Positions 1 through 12,700 of a DNA stretch of 35,689 bases are shown one piece after another. The translations under genes and the position numbers were made by a program. The notes under the pieces are model-generated. The model was given only the letters and a program-made list of their open reading frames with translations. It made no database searches and was not told where the DNA came from. Each line of letters opens with the position of its first letter. Position 1 is the stretch's first letter. Origin of the DNA: an uncultured Denitrobacterium sp. (GTDB lineage Bacteria; Actinomycetota; Coriobacteriia; Coriobacteriales; Eggerthellaceae); contig CAJOOG010000084.1 of assembly GCA_905236045.1 (NCBI GenBank), positions 1 through 35,689 of the forward strand, in the 5' to 3' direction.

Positions 1-3000
1 CCCAGTAGAGGAACTTGTAGCCGATGTAGGGCACCGCGGAGGAGCCAGCCATGTTGGGGTCGTCGGTTACGTAGACGATCTCCGACGCGGGCAGAGTCAC
101 GCCCGGCACGCCGGTGGCGTCGTAGATCTCGCCGGTCTCGGAGTCGATGAGCGCGGGGACGTAGTAGACGACCGCCTCGCCTTCGATCCACTTGGCGTAG
201 ACCGTGGCGCCGTAGAGCCAGGCGTCGTCCACGGATATGCCGTTCTCCTTGGCCACCGTCTCGTAGGGGATGTTGTAGTTCACCTTGGAGAGGATGGCGT
301 CGCCGGTGACCTTGCCGTACCAGCCGTCGAAGGTGTAGCCGGGCTTGGTGGGAATCGGCACGCCGGTGGTGAGGTTCTGGCTGTCCCAATGCAGGCCGCT
401 GCGGTCGGGCACGAGCGAGCCGCCGTTGGAATCGTAGTGCAGGGTGAAGGTGAGGTGCTGCCACACCGCGTAGACGATCATGCGGGAAATGCCGGAAACC
501 TGGATGGTCTCCCCCGCCACCCAAGTGGGCATCTCGGCCGCGGCATCGAGCGACCAGCCGAGGAAGCGGTAGCCGTTGCGCGAGAGCACCGTGTCGCCGT
601 CGGGCAGCACGACCTCCTCGCCGACGTTTTTGGTAGACGATTCGACGACGTAGTCGTAGCCTTCCGCCGATTCGCCGCCATTGGGGTCGAGCTGGAAGGT
701 AATGGCCGTAGGAGCCCACATGGCGGTGAAGGTGAGCGGGCCGGTGATGGTCGAGGGCAGGGCCTCGGCGCTTGTGGCGTCGCTGGAATAGGAGTAATGA
801 TCCACGCCGTCGGAGGTGGTCCACATCCAACCCAGGAAGACGTAGCCCGGGTCGCCCTTCGGGCGGCCCATATTGCGCGGGTTGGAGGAGACGGTGTCGA
901 AGTAGTGGTAGTCGGAAGTATCGCCATTGCCGAAGGCGGGGACTTGGGAGCTGGGACCGAGACCGGTGAAGAAGGTGTAGTCCCTCCTATCCGTCCAGAT
1001 GCCGTGCTCGCCCTTGCCGAAGAACCAGGTGTATTTGTCGTGGTCGAAGATGGCGGTGAAGACGGTGTCGCCCTGGATGATGATGCCCTCCGGCTCCTGC
1101 GTGATGCCCTCCACGGTGCTTCCATCGTCGAGGGTCTGCACGTAGGTCCAGTAGCTGAAGTAGTAATGCGCCTCCTGATCGGCGGTCTGCACGAAAGCGG
1201 GCGCGGCGGTGCTTATGCGAGAGAGCGGCGCGGCGGTGGTCGGGTTGTCCGCGGAGGGGTCGAGCGTCGCTGGGATGCCGCCGTCGGAGAGCGCCACCTC
1301 GAAGGAGACGCTATAGCCGTCCTTCATCTCCCAGCAGGCGTAGAGGACGACCTGCTCGCCGTTCATGCCCAGATTGGACACGGGCTCGTTCTGCGTGAAC
1401 TCCACGCCGCCGCGGAATACGCGCGACCAGCCGATGAAGCGGTAGCCGTTGCGCTGGAACTCGTTGGTGCGCAGGGGCTGCTCGATGCCGTAGGTGAACT
1501 CCTGCGGGTCCATGGAGCCGGTGGCGGTATCCGCGCCGCGGTAGTAGAGCACCGTGTAGGTGGTGGGCGTCCACAGGGCGCGCAGGGTGACGACGCTGTC
1601 CTGGACCGCGGAATGGTCGGTGGTCATCATGTCGCCGTCGACGTAGTCCGCCACGCCGTCCGCGGACCCCTCGACGACCAGATCCCAGCCGGCGAAGTTG
1701 TAGCCGACCTTGGTGGCGGAGACGGTGCCGCTCGCGGCGATGCTGGTGAGCTGCAGCGCCACGCCGTAGCTCTTAGTCTGGTCGGCGGGCACGGTGCTGC
1801 CGGCATCCTCGGTGCCGTCGAGGATGTAGTGGATCTTGTAGGTGGCCCCCTTGAAGACGGCCGCGAAGTCGCGGGAGAGCGGCCAGAGGGAGCCCGTGCG
1901 GCTGAGCTGCATGGTCCAGCTGCCGTCCGCGTTGACGGTGTAGGAGACGCCATCCGAGCCGTCTACGAGCATGAGCCCCGTGTCCAGGTCGCGCCAGCCG
2001 GCGACGGCGAAGCCGACGGCGGGAACAGCGCGGACGACGATGGAATCTTCGCGATCGCACGGGAAGCTGGTGGAGACGAGCGTCTCGCCCTGTCCGGAGG
2101 GGCTGAAGGTGACGCCGCCGTTGTCGCCGGCGCGGAAGGTGTAGGTGGCGGTCTTGGCCTTCCATTGCGCGTAGAGCGTGATGGTGCTGTCGTGCTCGGC
2201 GAGAAGGTCGTAGTAGATCTCGCCGCCGGTGAGGATGCGCGGACGCGCTATGCCGTCCTGCGCGTTGCCCTCCACGGTGGCGGCCTCGTCGGTGAGCCAG
2301 CCCGCGAAGTTGTAGCCGTCGAGGGTGAAGAAGGTGCCCACGATGGGAGCGGAGAAGCTCTCGCCGTAGGTGGCCTCGATCTGCCAGGCCACATCCGGGC
2401 CGCCCAGGGCGTCGCCGGGATCGTATTTGATCTGGTAGGTGTTGGCGCGGAAGTGCGCGGTGAAGGTGTCGTCCACCCACAGGCCGGTGGCGGTATTGAA
2501 GGAGGCCAGGGCCATCTCCTCGCTGGTGAGGATGGCATTAGTGCTCCTCCAGGCCTTGTTGTAGGCGCTCGTCCAGTAGGCCAGGTGGTAGCCGCCACCC
2601 GAGACGAGCCCGTCGCTGGTGCCGGGCGTGGCCTCGGCGCCGTAGGCGGCGGTCCTGTCGTCGCCGTTGACCAGCTCGCTGGTGCTGCCGTCGAGCACGC
2701 AGCGGACGCGGCCGTTGCCTTCGGCCTCGTAGGTGAAGGTGACCTTGCCTACCTCCCAGAACGCATGCAGGACCAGGGCGTCCGACACGCTGGTGGAGAT
2801 GGCCAGCGCCCGGTACATCGTGTTGTCGGTGATGAGGAAGTTGCCCTCGCTGTCGAGGATGATCTTGGTGCCGTTGGCCAGGCCGTTGTCGGTGGCGTAC
2901 CAGCCGAGCAGGTGGTAGCCCATGCGGCTCGAACCCACGGCCGTGCCGTCTTCGGCGGAGGGCATAAGGCCCGTGGACTCCCAATTGAAGCCCGAGCGGC

Positions 3001-3735
3001 TCGCGACCTGATACTTGCCGCCGTTGCTATCGTAGACGACCGTGTAGCCCTCGACGGGAATCCAGGCGGCGAACAGGTAGACCTGGGTCGTCTCGGAGCC
3101 GGTGCCGTTGAGATCGGGCACGCGCAGGACGTCACCGGCGGCCACGAAGTGCTCCTGGCTGATGACGTACCCGCCGGATCCATCCAGCTCGCGATTGTAG
3201 TAGTACCAGCCGCAGAGCGTGTATCCCGGACGGGTGAAAGCGGTGCCGAAGGAGAAGCTCACGCCGGAGACGCCGGAGTAGAGGCTCGTGCCGTCGGCCT
3301 GCGTGCCGTCCCACATGACGACGTCGTCGCCGATGCGATAGCCCGAGAGCGTGGCGGAGCCGGCCGCGTAGCTGAGGCTGGTCGGGTCGGTGGCGTCGAT
3401 GCCGAGATTACGAGCCCCGCTCGGATGCGAGGAGGAACCGTCGTCGAGCACGAAGTACATGACGGAGCCGGCGTCGCGGTACCAATCGGCATAGAAGGTT
3501 ATCTCCTCGAGCAGCTTGCCGTCGTCGCCCTTCGTGGGGATGTAAACCTCGTTGAGGGCGTATTCGTCGCCAGTGTAGTCGCTAGAGGTGTTCCACCAGC
3601 GCAGCAGATAACCGGAGCGCGTGTAGGAGTTGGTCGCGTTGGGAAGAGTGAGCTTGTCGCCTTCCTCCACGAAGACCGGGTTGACGGTGCCGGTGACGTC
3701 GGTGGCATTCAGACCGGGCGAGAAGTAGACGCGCG
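1..3735 (-). repeat. About 13 Listeria-Bacteroides (InlB B / Flg_new) repeats at the visible C-terminal end
   Basis: Roughly 1,240 residues hold about 13 units of 75-110 residues. Each has a beta strand (such as Y-x-V-x-Y-D-S-N-G-G), a turn, G-Y-x-F-x-G-W, and a closing strand ending A-x-W. The units nearest the window edge match the family best (Y-D-S-N-G-G, then P-G-Y-T-F-D-G-W-Y, then V-Y-A-K-W). Those nearer the cassettes are looser, and some lack the G-W. The last unit is cut after G-Y-K-F-L-Y-W. In Gram-positive surface proteins these repeats usually form a beta-grasp stalk near the cell wall, so a wall-anchoring signal is expected just outside the window. Confidence 0.85.
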
Positions 3736-6700
3736 TGCCGGACTTCCAGCTCCAGGTGACCGAGCCGTGGTCGTTGCCCACGGAGTTGTCCGGGTAGAGC
3801 TCCTGGAGCTCGTCGGTGCCGAAGAAGCTGCCGGTGATGACGCGCGCGGTCTCGTCCATGCCGCTCTTGGAGACCGGCTTGGCCACCCAACGGCCCGCCG
3901 TGTGCTCGGGAAGCGTGGAGAGCGCACCGGCGAGCGTGGTGTCGTCGTCGACGTAGAGCAGGCGGACGGCCAGATCGTCGGCGAAGAAGGCGTCGGTGCC
4001 GTCCGTCTCGTCGAACGTCCAGCCCCGCAGATTGAGCGAGTAGAGCTGCTCGTCGCCCTCGAAGAGGCTCGTGAAGTCGTCGCATACCGAGATGTCCATG
4101 CCGCTGCCGTCGAAGGTCTGGACGCCGCCGTACATGCCCACGCCCAGGGCGCCGAGCGAAGCGGTGTCGGAGGAGCCGTGGTTCTTGAACCAGCTGTTCA
4201 GCAAGGTCGGGCGAACCTTATCGTCGGTGCTGTTGGGCAGCGTGTAGATGTGCTCGAGCCAGCCGTCGGAGAGCAGCTTCTCCCACGGCAGGGTGACGAG
4301 AGGCGCCACATAGGTGTATTCGCTGCCCTCGGGGACGGCCTCGTAGCTGTGCACGTCCACGGTGACTTCCAGGCTGCTGCCGCTGTAGCCGTCGTCCACG
4401 CCGATGACCAGGCTATGGGCCTCGACATCGGCGATGCCATCGTGGTCGAGGTCCTGGCCCATTTCGGTGAGGTACCACCAGACGTGGTCGTTGCCGCCGA
4501 TGCGGCCGCCGGCGAGCGTGGTGTTCCAGCGGTAGACCAGGTTGCCGTTGGAATTGTAACCGGAGTTGTAGCGGTTCATGACATCTTCGGCCTGGCCCCA
4601 CCATTCGCCCGTGAACTCGTTGTTGTACAGGTCGTAGGTCTCCCAACGGCCGAATTCGCCGGCGTGGGCCTCGAAGGTGGTGAAGTCGATGACGTCGGTG
4701 TTCGAGAGGCGGATCTCCTCGGTGCAGGTGTCGTCGAACATGCGGTAGCGGGAGGCATCGGAGGACATGTTCCAAGCCTGAAGGTCGATGGACTCCATGT
4801 TCGGATTGCCGTAGAAGCTGTAGTCGAAGTTCGAGGTGCCGTCGAAGTTGTCGGCGGTGGAAGCCCCTTGGGAGGCATCGGAGCCGTAAAGCGAGACCTC
4901 GGCGGCGGTGTTCACGCCGGAGCCGTCGACGGTGAGCAGCTGATTGGCGGTGAGGTCGATGAGCATGAGGTTGCGAATGTAGAAGTCGGTGCCATAGCCA
5001 TCCGCGCCGTTTATGAAGAGGCGGAAGTTGCCCGAAGAGGCCCATTGCGGCTCGTAGGACACGGTGAAGGTCCGCGTGATATGCGCGAAGCTGCTCTGGT
5101 TGGAGGTGAGCCACACATAGGAGGCGCCGAAATCCGCAAAGGACGTCTGGTAGAACTGCCCCACGGAAAGGCTCGATGAGCGCAGGTTGCCCTTGAAGTC
5201 CAAAGCCAGCTGGTAGGTGTGGCCGTCCTCCAGATGGAATTCCGGAGAGTAGAGGCCCGCCCAATAACCGCCGCTGGTGTGGTCCATGTGGATCCACCCC
5301 GTTGAATAATTGAAGGTAGTGTACCGGCTATCCAATACCGACCAGCCCCAGTAGCCGTAGGATTCGATAATCATCTCCCCGGTGTCGACACGACCATCGC
5401 CGTTGGCGTCGCCGCTGTAGCGGGTGCCGCCGATGTCGATGAGGGGGGTGGTGAGCATCTGCTCGGTGAACCAGCCCTTCACGGAGCTGGGGCTGATGCC
5501 GCCCACGGTGTAGGCATTGGTGATGGAGGCCCAATAGGCGCCCCACGGCATGATGTTCATCTGGTTGGCCATGGACAGGGCGCCGACCTTCTTGTCGGAA
5601 GCCGCGCTGCGCACGCCGATGTAGAGCGAGCCGGCCTTCAAGCGCAGACCCTCTTCGGTGACGGTGTCCTCGGCGACGAAAGCCCAGAAGCTGTCCTCGT
5701 TGATGTTGTAGCGACGCGTGCCGGCCGAATCGACGCCGTTCATGAGGTAGGACCCGCCGACGGTGAGATAGGCCACGTAGGACTCGTCGTAATCGGGGAG
5801 CTTGCCGCCCATGCCCTTGGCGAAGGTGTAGGTGACGTTGCCCAGGCTGTTGCCTGCGACGATATAGGACTTGCCCTTATCGTCGGTTTCGTAGAGCGGG
5901 TTGTCGTCCTCGTCGCGCTCGTACTTCTTGTAGCGGACCTCCATCATGTACTTGGAGGTTTCGAACCAGATGCTGTCGTCGTCGGTGTGGTCGTCGTCGA
6001 ACAGGCCCGCCTGCCAGATGCCGTCTACGCGGGAGAGGTTGCTGTCCTCGAGCACGCTGTTGTTGCTCAGCTTCATGACGCGCAGGCTGTCCGTGTCCTT
6101 CAGCATATCGACCGTGCTGGGGATGACCAGGTACGAGTTGGTGTTGAAGCAGCTATTGAGGGATTCGCTGTCGGCCAGATCCACATCGGCCTCCAGCGAG
6201 CGGTAGGATCCCGCGGTCATGTCCCACGTCTGGATGTTGAGGGTATCCAAGCTCACATCGCCGCTGAACAGACCCTCGAAGGAGTGTGCGTTGCTGGCGT
6301 CCATGCCGGTGCCGTCGAAGCCCTTCAGGTTGACGTAGCCCTTGAACCATTCCTGCAAATTGGTGGGGGCCAGCTTGCCGTTGGTGTCGTCGAAGACCAC
6401 ATACCAGACGTCTTCTGGATCGACGGAGTTCGGAGCGCCGTCGATCTGGCTGAGCCACGGGAGCTTCGTGCCGTATTCGGTCACGTGATTCTGCTTAGTG
6501 ATGTCGTAGAGGCCCATGGAGAGCGTGTGGGTGTAGTCGTCGTAGCGCCACCAGGCGTTGGAGTTGCTGGCGAACACGTCGCGGTACTGCCAATAGTAGG
6601 TGTGCACGCCGTTGTTGGTGCTCGTGGTGTAGGAGGCCAGCAAAGCGGGCGTGGTGCCGAAGAGATCGGAGTCTTCCTTGCCGTCGATGTACCAGTGGCC

Positions 6701-9700
6701 CTTCATGGGCGGGTTCTGCGTGCTCTCGATGAGGTCGAGCCCGGAGCCGTCGAGCAGCGTGGCGGTGCCGAGATGCAGGACGTGCAGGAACTCGGCGCCG
6801 TCGAACATGTCGGTGACGTCGGGGGTTACGCGATAGGTGGTGGAGAGCATATCCCAACCGGACATGTCGAGCTCGTAGAGGGAGGCGACGTCCTGGAACA
6901 TGCCCGCGAAGCTGGTGATGCGGGAGGTGTTCCAAGCGGCGACCTCGTTGACTTCGGCCAGGTTCGCATCGCCCTTGAACAGGCCCGCGAAGCTGGTGGC
7001 GTTGGAGGTGGTGAGGTACTTGCCGTTGAATTCGGTGAAGTTGACGTAGTCGGTGGCGGAGGTGGCCTCGAACCAGGACTCCAGCGTGGCGGGCATGACA
7101 TTGCCGTTATCGCCGACCGCGTAGAAGCTGGTAATCCGCGACTGCAGACCGGCGGCGTTCCAGGGCACGTCCAGGCCGGATTCGGTGGTGGCGGCGGACA
7201 GCGTCCGGTCGTAGACGCCCACGCGAATCTGGCCGGCGGGCTCGGCATAGCCGATATCCTCCTTGGCGAAGGTCCACCAGACGTTGGTGTTGTCGAAGGT
7301 GCCGCCCTGGTGCGTGGAATCCCACGTGTAGACGGTGGTGAGGGTGGGCGCTCCGACGCCCTTCGGGTAGACGGCCACCAGGCGTTCGGTGGTGCCGACG
7401 GGGGCTGCGAGCCCGCGCGTGCCGTCGGCGTTGCGCCACCACACGCCGTCGGTGGTGCCGAAGCCGAGGACGCCCTGCAAGCCGGAGTCTTCCAGGATGT
7501 CGGTGCTCGAGAGCGTGAGGGAGTTGAAGTTCGTGGCCCCGCCGCTCATGATGGCGCCGGTGGAGGCGTTGCCGAACATGAGCATGTCGGTGTAGGAGGC
7601 GCTATCGCTCATGCGCCAATTGCTGAAGTCGATATCGGTGAGGGCCATCTCGGAGGTGTCCGCGGCGATGCCGTAGAGCAGCCTGCTGAAGTCGCTCACG
7701 CGCGAGACATCCCATCCGCTCGTGATGGCGGTGATGTCATTCAAGGAGAGGTTCCCGCTGAGCATGCCCTCGAGATCCCAATACTGGGCGGCATACCCGC
7801 TCGCGGGAGCCCAGCTGGCCAGACCGCGCAGGTTCTCGAGCGCGAGCATGTTCGCGAAGGCGTAATTGAAGTAGATGCCCTTCGCGGGACGCCAGGAGGA
7901 GAGGTTCGCGAAGTTCTTGATGCCGTCCGCGCCGTCGAAGAGATGCTCGAAATGGACGACGTTGCCGACATCCCAGGTGCCGAATTTCGCGAGGTCGACC
8001 TCGTCGAGGCCGTCCACGTTATAGAAGGCGTAGGAGAGGTCGGTCACAGAAGAGGTGTCCCAATAGTTCGGGCCGCTGGTCTCTTCGAGCACCTGCGCGT
8101 TGTAGAACAGACGCGCCAGCGTGGTGACGTTGGAGAGATCCCATTCGTCCACGCCGGTTACGGTGGCCAGCGAGAGATCGCCGGAGAAGAGGCCCTCCAG
8201 GCTGGTGATGCCGCTCGTGATCTTGAGCCCCGAGCCGTCGAAGTCCTTGAGATTCACGTAGTCGGAGAACCAGCCGGCGAAGGTAAGGCCCGAGGCGGTG
8301 CCGGCGGGATCGGCGGGAGTGATGTCGTAGCGGGTGACGATGTGCTTGACCTCGTCCGGATCGACGAGGTGGTCGTGGACGATGAGGCCGTCGAGGTCCT
8401 CCACCTCGATGGTATAGGGGTTGTCGGCCAGCCAGGGCAGGTCGAGGGCGGTCTCGGTGACCCGCTTGTCGGCGGCGCCCTCGTCCGCGCCGATCGTGAG
8501 GCGGCCGGCCACGAGGCTGCCATCGTCGGAATCCACGCGATCGTAGATCCACCAGGCGCTCGGATTGGAGGCCCAGCGGCCGCCGCGGTGATCGCTATCC
8601 CAGGTGTAGGTCTGATTGCCCAACCCCAGAGCGGATACCGGATAGAGGTCCTCGAGCTCGGAGCCGTTGCCCCACCAGGCGATGGGCACGGAGCCCTGAC
8701 GCACCCACATGCCCAAGGTCGGCGTGCGGGTCTCGATCCGGTCGAGCCCGGTGCCATCGAGGACGCTCTGGTCGTTGACCTGAATGGCCTTCAGCGAGCG
8801 GGCGTTCGCGAGCATGTCCGCGACGGTCGCATCGGTGAGGACCCAGGGGCGCAGGTCGATGGATTCGAGCGAGATGGCGTTCGCGAACATACCCGTGAGA
8901 TCGTCGGAGCCGGAGATGATCCAATTGTCGGTGAGCGGAGCTACCGTGGTGAGGGCATCCGCATGGTTGAACATGTTGGAGAAATCGCTCACCTGGTCGA
9001 CGTCCCAATCCTGCATCGTGGCGACGGAATCGTCGTCGAGGACGGTGGCGTTCTTGAACATACCGGAGAGGTCCGTGGCGTTGGGCACGTCGATCTGCGT
9101 GCCGTCGAAATCCCCGAGGGCCGTGTAGTTGGCGAACCAGTTCGCGGGATTGTCGATCTGGAAGGTCTCCCCCGCCGGCACATCGGTGGTCACGATGGTG
9201 ATGTCGGTGCGGCTGCGGACCGTCTGCGTGGGTCGCGCGGCATCGGTCGAGTTATCGACGGCGCAGAGCCAAGGCAGGATGTTGACGTCGGCGACGCCGT
9301 CGGTGGGATCGTCCTGCATTTCGGATACGTCGTTGCCGTAGGTGTTGCCCACCTGATCGTAGTTGAGCGTATAGACGCTGCGGTCGGCGACGGCGTCCAC
9401 ACCCAGGGTGAGGGTGCCGGAGACGAAGTGCTCCGATTCATCCAGCTTGTAGGCGTAGGTCCACCAAGCGTAGGGATTGGAATCGAAGCGCCCGCCGATC
9501 TGGGCCTCGGACCAGAGGTAGAGCAGCGTATCGGCCGAGCAGGAGTTGTTCAGCACATAGCGTTCGGCCAACTTCGAAGTGGTGCCGAACCAAGGAGAGG
9601 AACCATTGGCGCCAAGGACGGAGGCGCCGTTGGCCGTCGTGAGAATCCACATGCCCGCGGTCGGGCCATGGTTGGAGAGGCTGTCGTTGAAGCCGGTGCC

Positions 9701-12700
9701 CTGCAGGATGCTGGCCTCCCCCGCTGTCAGCTGCTCGAGGGACGCCAGGCCGGTGAGCATGTCGCTGGTATCGGTGACCGCGGTGGTGCGCGTGCCGCCG
9801 CTGGTGATGCGCATCTGCCAGGAGCTGATATCGACGGCCTCGATGTTGAGGTCTTCCAGGAACATGCCGCTGAAGTCGGTGACCTTGGCGACGTTCCAGC
9901 CCTTGATGGGAGTCTGGTCGAAAAGCGATTCATCCTGGGCGAACATATGCGACATGCTCACGACGTTGGAGGTGTTCCAGTTCTCCAGGTGGGACAGGTC
10001 GGAGATGCCGGAATCGCGGAACATGTAGGACATGTCCACGCCGAGGGGGTTCGTGGTGTTGACGACCCAGTTGTGCAGGTTCTCGAACTTGAAGAGCCTG
10101 ACGTCGCCATCGAACATATGGCTGTAGTCGATGATGCGGGAAACATCCCACGAGTTGAAGCCGAGCAGACCCTTGGCATCCGCATCGAGGTTCTCGCACC
10201 CGGCGAACATATGGGAGAGGCTCGTCGCGAAGGTGAGATCGAAGAAGGCCATGTTGACGGACGTGAGGTTGTGGAAGTTATAGAACCAGCCGTTGGGGTT
10301 CTGGGGGGCGATCTCGCCGTTGCTGCCGTTGTAGGTGAGGACCGACCAGGTGAGCTGATCGACGCCGCTAGTGGTATGGGAGAGGACGCCGCCGGAAGTG
10401 GACTCGCTGTACATGATGGTGGTCTGCGAGTAATCGGACCAGGGAAGGGTATTCACGCCCGTGCCGTCCGTGAGATAGGTCGTGTTGGACTCGGTGACGA
10501 GGTTCTTGGACGGATCGGCCGTGCCGCCGCTCGCGCCGAGCGTGAGGACGTGGTCGCTCTTGCGGTAGAACCACCAGGCGTTGTACTCGTAGGTGGTGTT
10601 GCCGTCTACGGTGACGGCGAAGCGATTGGAGGGGAAGACGCTGCGATAGGTGGCCGAATCCCAAATATAGGTGGTGGACTCGCAGGGCGCCCAATTCTCG
10701 CTGGCCGTGTAGAGCGCGGAGAGATGGTCGGTGTCGCCGGACCACTTGTTGCTGTCGGCGAAGTTGTGCCAATCGGTGTTCTGGGCCACCCAGCTGCCGC
10801 CGGTGTTGGTGTAGGAATAGTACGAATAGGCGTAGTTACCGCCGGGTATGGGGAGGTACCTGTGACGCAGGGTGATGTAAGTGTCGGTCTTGGCACGCGG
10901 GTACACATCGAAAGAGGGATAGAACCCGCCGCCCTGATCGCGCGTGTAGGTGACGTGATAGTGCATGTCGTCGTCGAGGCCCGAGCCGTAAAGGATGTTC
11001 TGCTGGCTTACGATGAGCGTGGCGAGCGAGCAGCAATTGTCGAGCATGTCGGTCACGTCCACCGTAGCGACGCCGAACATATTCCAACCGGAGAGGTCGA
11101 GAGCCTCCAGAAGCAGCGCGTTTCGGAACATCTCGGAGTAGTCGGTGACGTTGGAGGTATCCCAGCCCTCGATGCCGTGGACGTCCGTCAGCTTGCTGAT
11201 GCCGGAGCCCTGCGAGAGGTCCGTGGTGTTGTAGATGGTGATGTTGGTGTCGGCGAACATGCGGGAGAGGTTCTGGAAGTTGGAGGTCTTCCCCACCCAA
11301 CCGGCGAGCTTATCGACCTCCGTCATCGTGCGGTTATTCTCGAACATGCCGGAGAGGTCGGTGACGTTGGACACATCCCAGTTCTCGATGCCGATGACGT
11401 CGGCGAGCTGGTAGCAGTTCTTGAACATGCCGGCCAGGCTGGTGACGGCGGTGGCGGTGGAGCCCGGGGTGCCGGGGTCGTAGCTCATGTCGTCCCAGCC
11501 GCCTACGCCCGTGTCCAGACTGGTGAGCCGGTAGCAGTTCTCGAACATGCTGGCCAGGCTGAGGGCCTGCTCCATATCCAGGCCGGAGCCGTCGGCGGTG
11601 ATGAGCCGCGTGTAGTCCTTGAACCAGCCGGCGGGATGCAACGGAGCCAAATCGCCCAGCGAGTAGAGGTAGAGCACGCTGTCGAGAGCGACGTCGTTGG
11701 CGAGCCAGGGCAGGTCGGGATAGAGGCCTGCGGCGAAGCCGCTCGAGTCGGTGTCCTCGGTGACGACCAAACCGTACTTGTCGAAAGTCGCGGCGGGAAT
11801 GCCCGCATCGATGACATCGGCGCGGTCGTCGATGCCGATGGTGAGAGTCTCGCGCACGCCGTCGAGGATGGTGGTCCAGTTGCCGGAGGAATCGAAGGAG
11901 CCCTCGTCGGTGAAGGTCCACCAGGCAAAGGGGTTGCTGGTCCAGCGGCCGCCGGTGGCTTCCGTATCCCAGTAGTACGTGAGGATGTTGCTGGAGCGCG
12001 TCATCCAGGAGACGTATTCGGACTTGATGCCCGACTGGTCGCCCGCCGTGGCGGGGTCGTTATCGGTGGGATAGCGATCCTCGAGCTCCCAGGCGGTGCC
12101 CCACCAGGGGTAGTAGCTGCCAACCGGCTGCTGCTGCCAACGACCGTCGAGCGGCTCGTGGGTAGTCGAGTTGGAAAGGCCGGTGTAGGTGAGGTCGATG
12201 TCGTCGGGAACGGTTATCTCGACCAGGGAATCCAGGCCGCGGAGCATGTCGCGCACGTGGCGCACCAGCACGGCGGTGGCGGCGGTGAGGTCGTTGCCGG
12301 AGCCGTCCTGCATCGGCGTGACGCCGTCGGAGGCCAGATAATCGTTCCACCAGGCCAGATCCATGTTGAAGTTCGTGCTGGTGAGGTCGATCTTGCGCAC
12401 CGAGGAATCGTTCATGAACATCTCGTCGAAGTTGAGGCAGTTCGTGGTATTCCAGGACTGCACGGCGTCCACCGAGAGCAGACTCGACATGCCCTTGAAC
12501 ATGCGGGCCATGGTGGTGACATTGGAGGTATCCCAGGAGAGCAGCTGGCTGATGTCCTTCAGCGAAGCCGCGCCGTTGAACATGTCGGACATGTCGGTGG
12601 CATCGGAGACGTCCCAGCTGGAGAGCGTCTCGAGGGTGGCAAGCGAGGTCGTGCCGCGGAACATGGCGGAGAAGTCGGTGATGCCGTCGAGCATGCCGAC

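Noticed and set aside
389-5179. Plus-strand reading frame of 1,596 codons
   Set aside because: It pairs codon for codon with the adhesin frame on the other strand. Its translation is low-complexity (Val/Gly/Ala/Glu/His-rich), with no domain, while the minus strand gives clear repeat motifs.
5375-5410. Dockerin domain
   Set aside because: Only one calcium loop is present and the paired helices are missing, so only a calcium loop is claimed.
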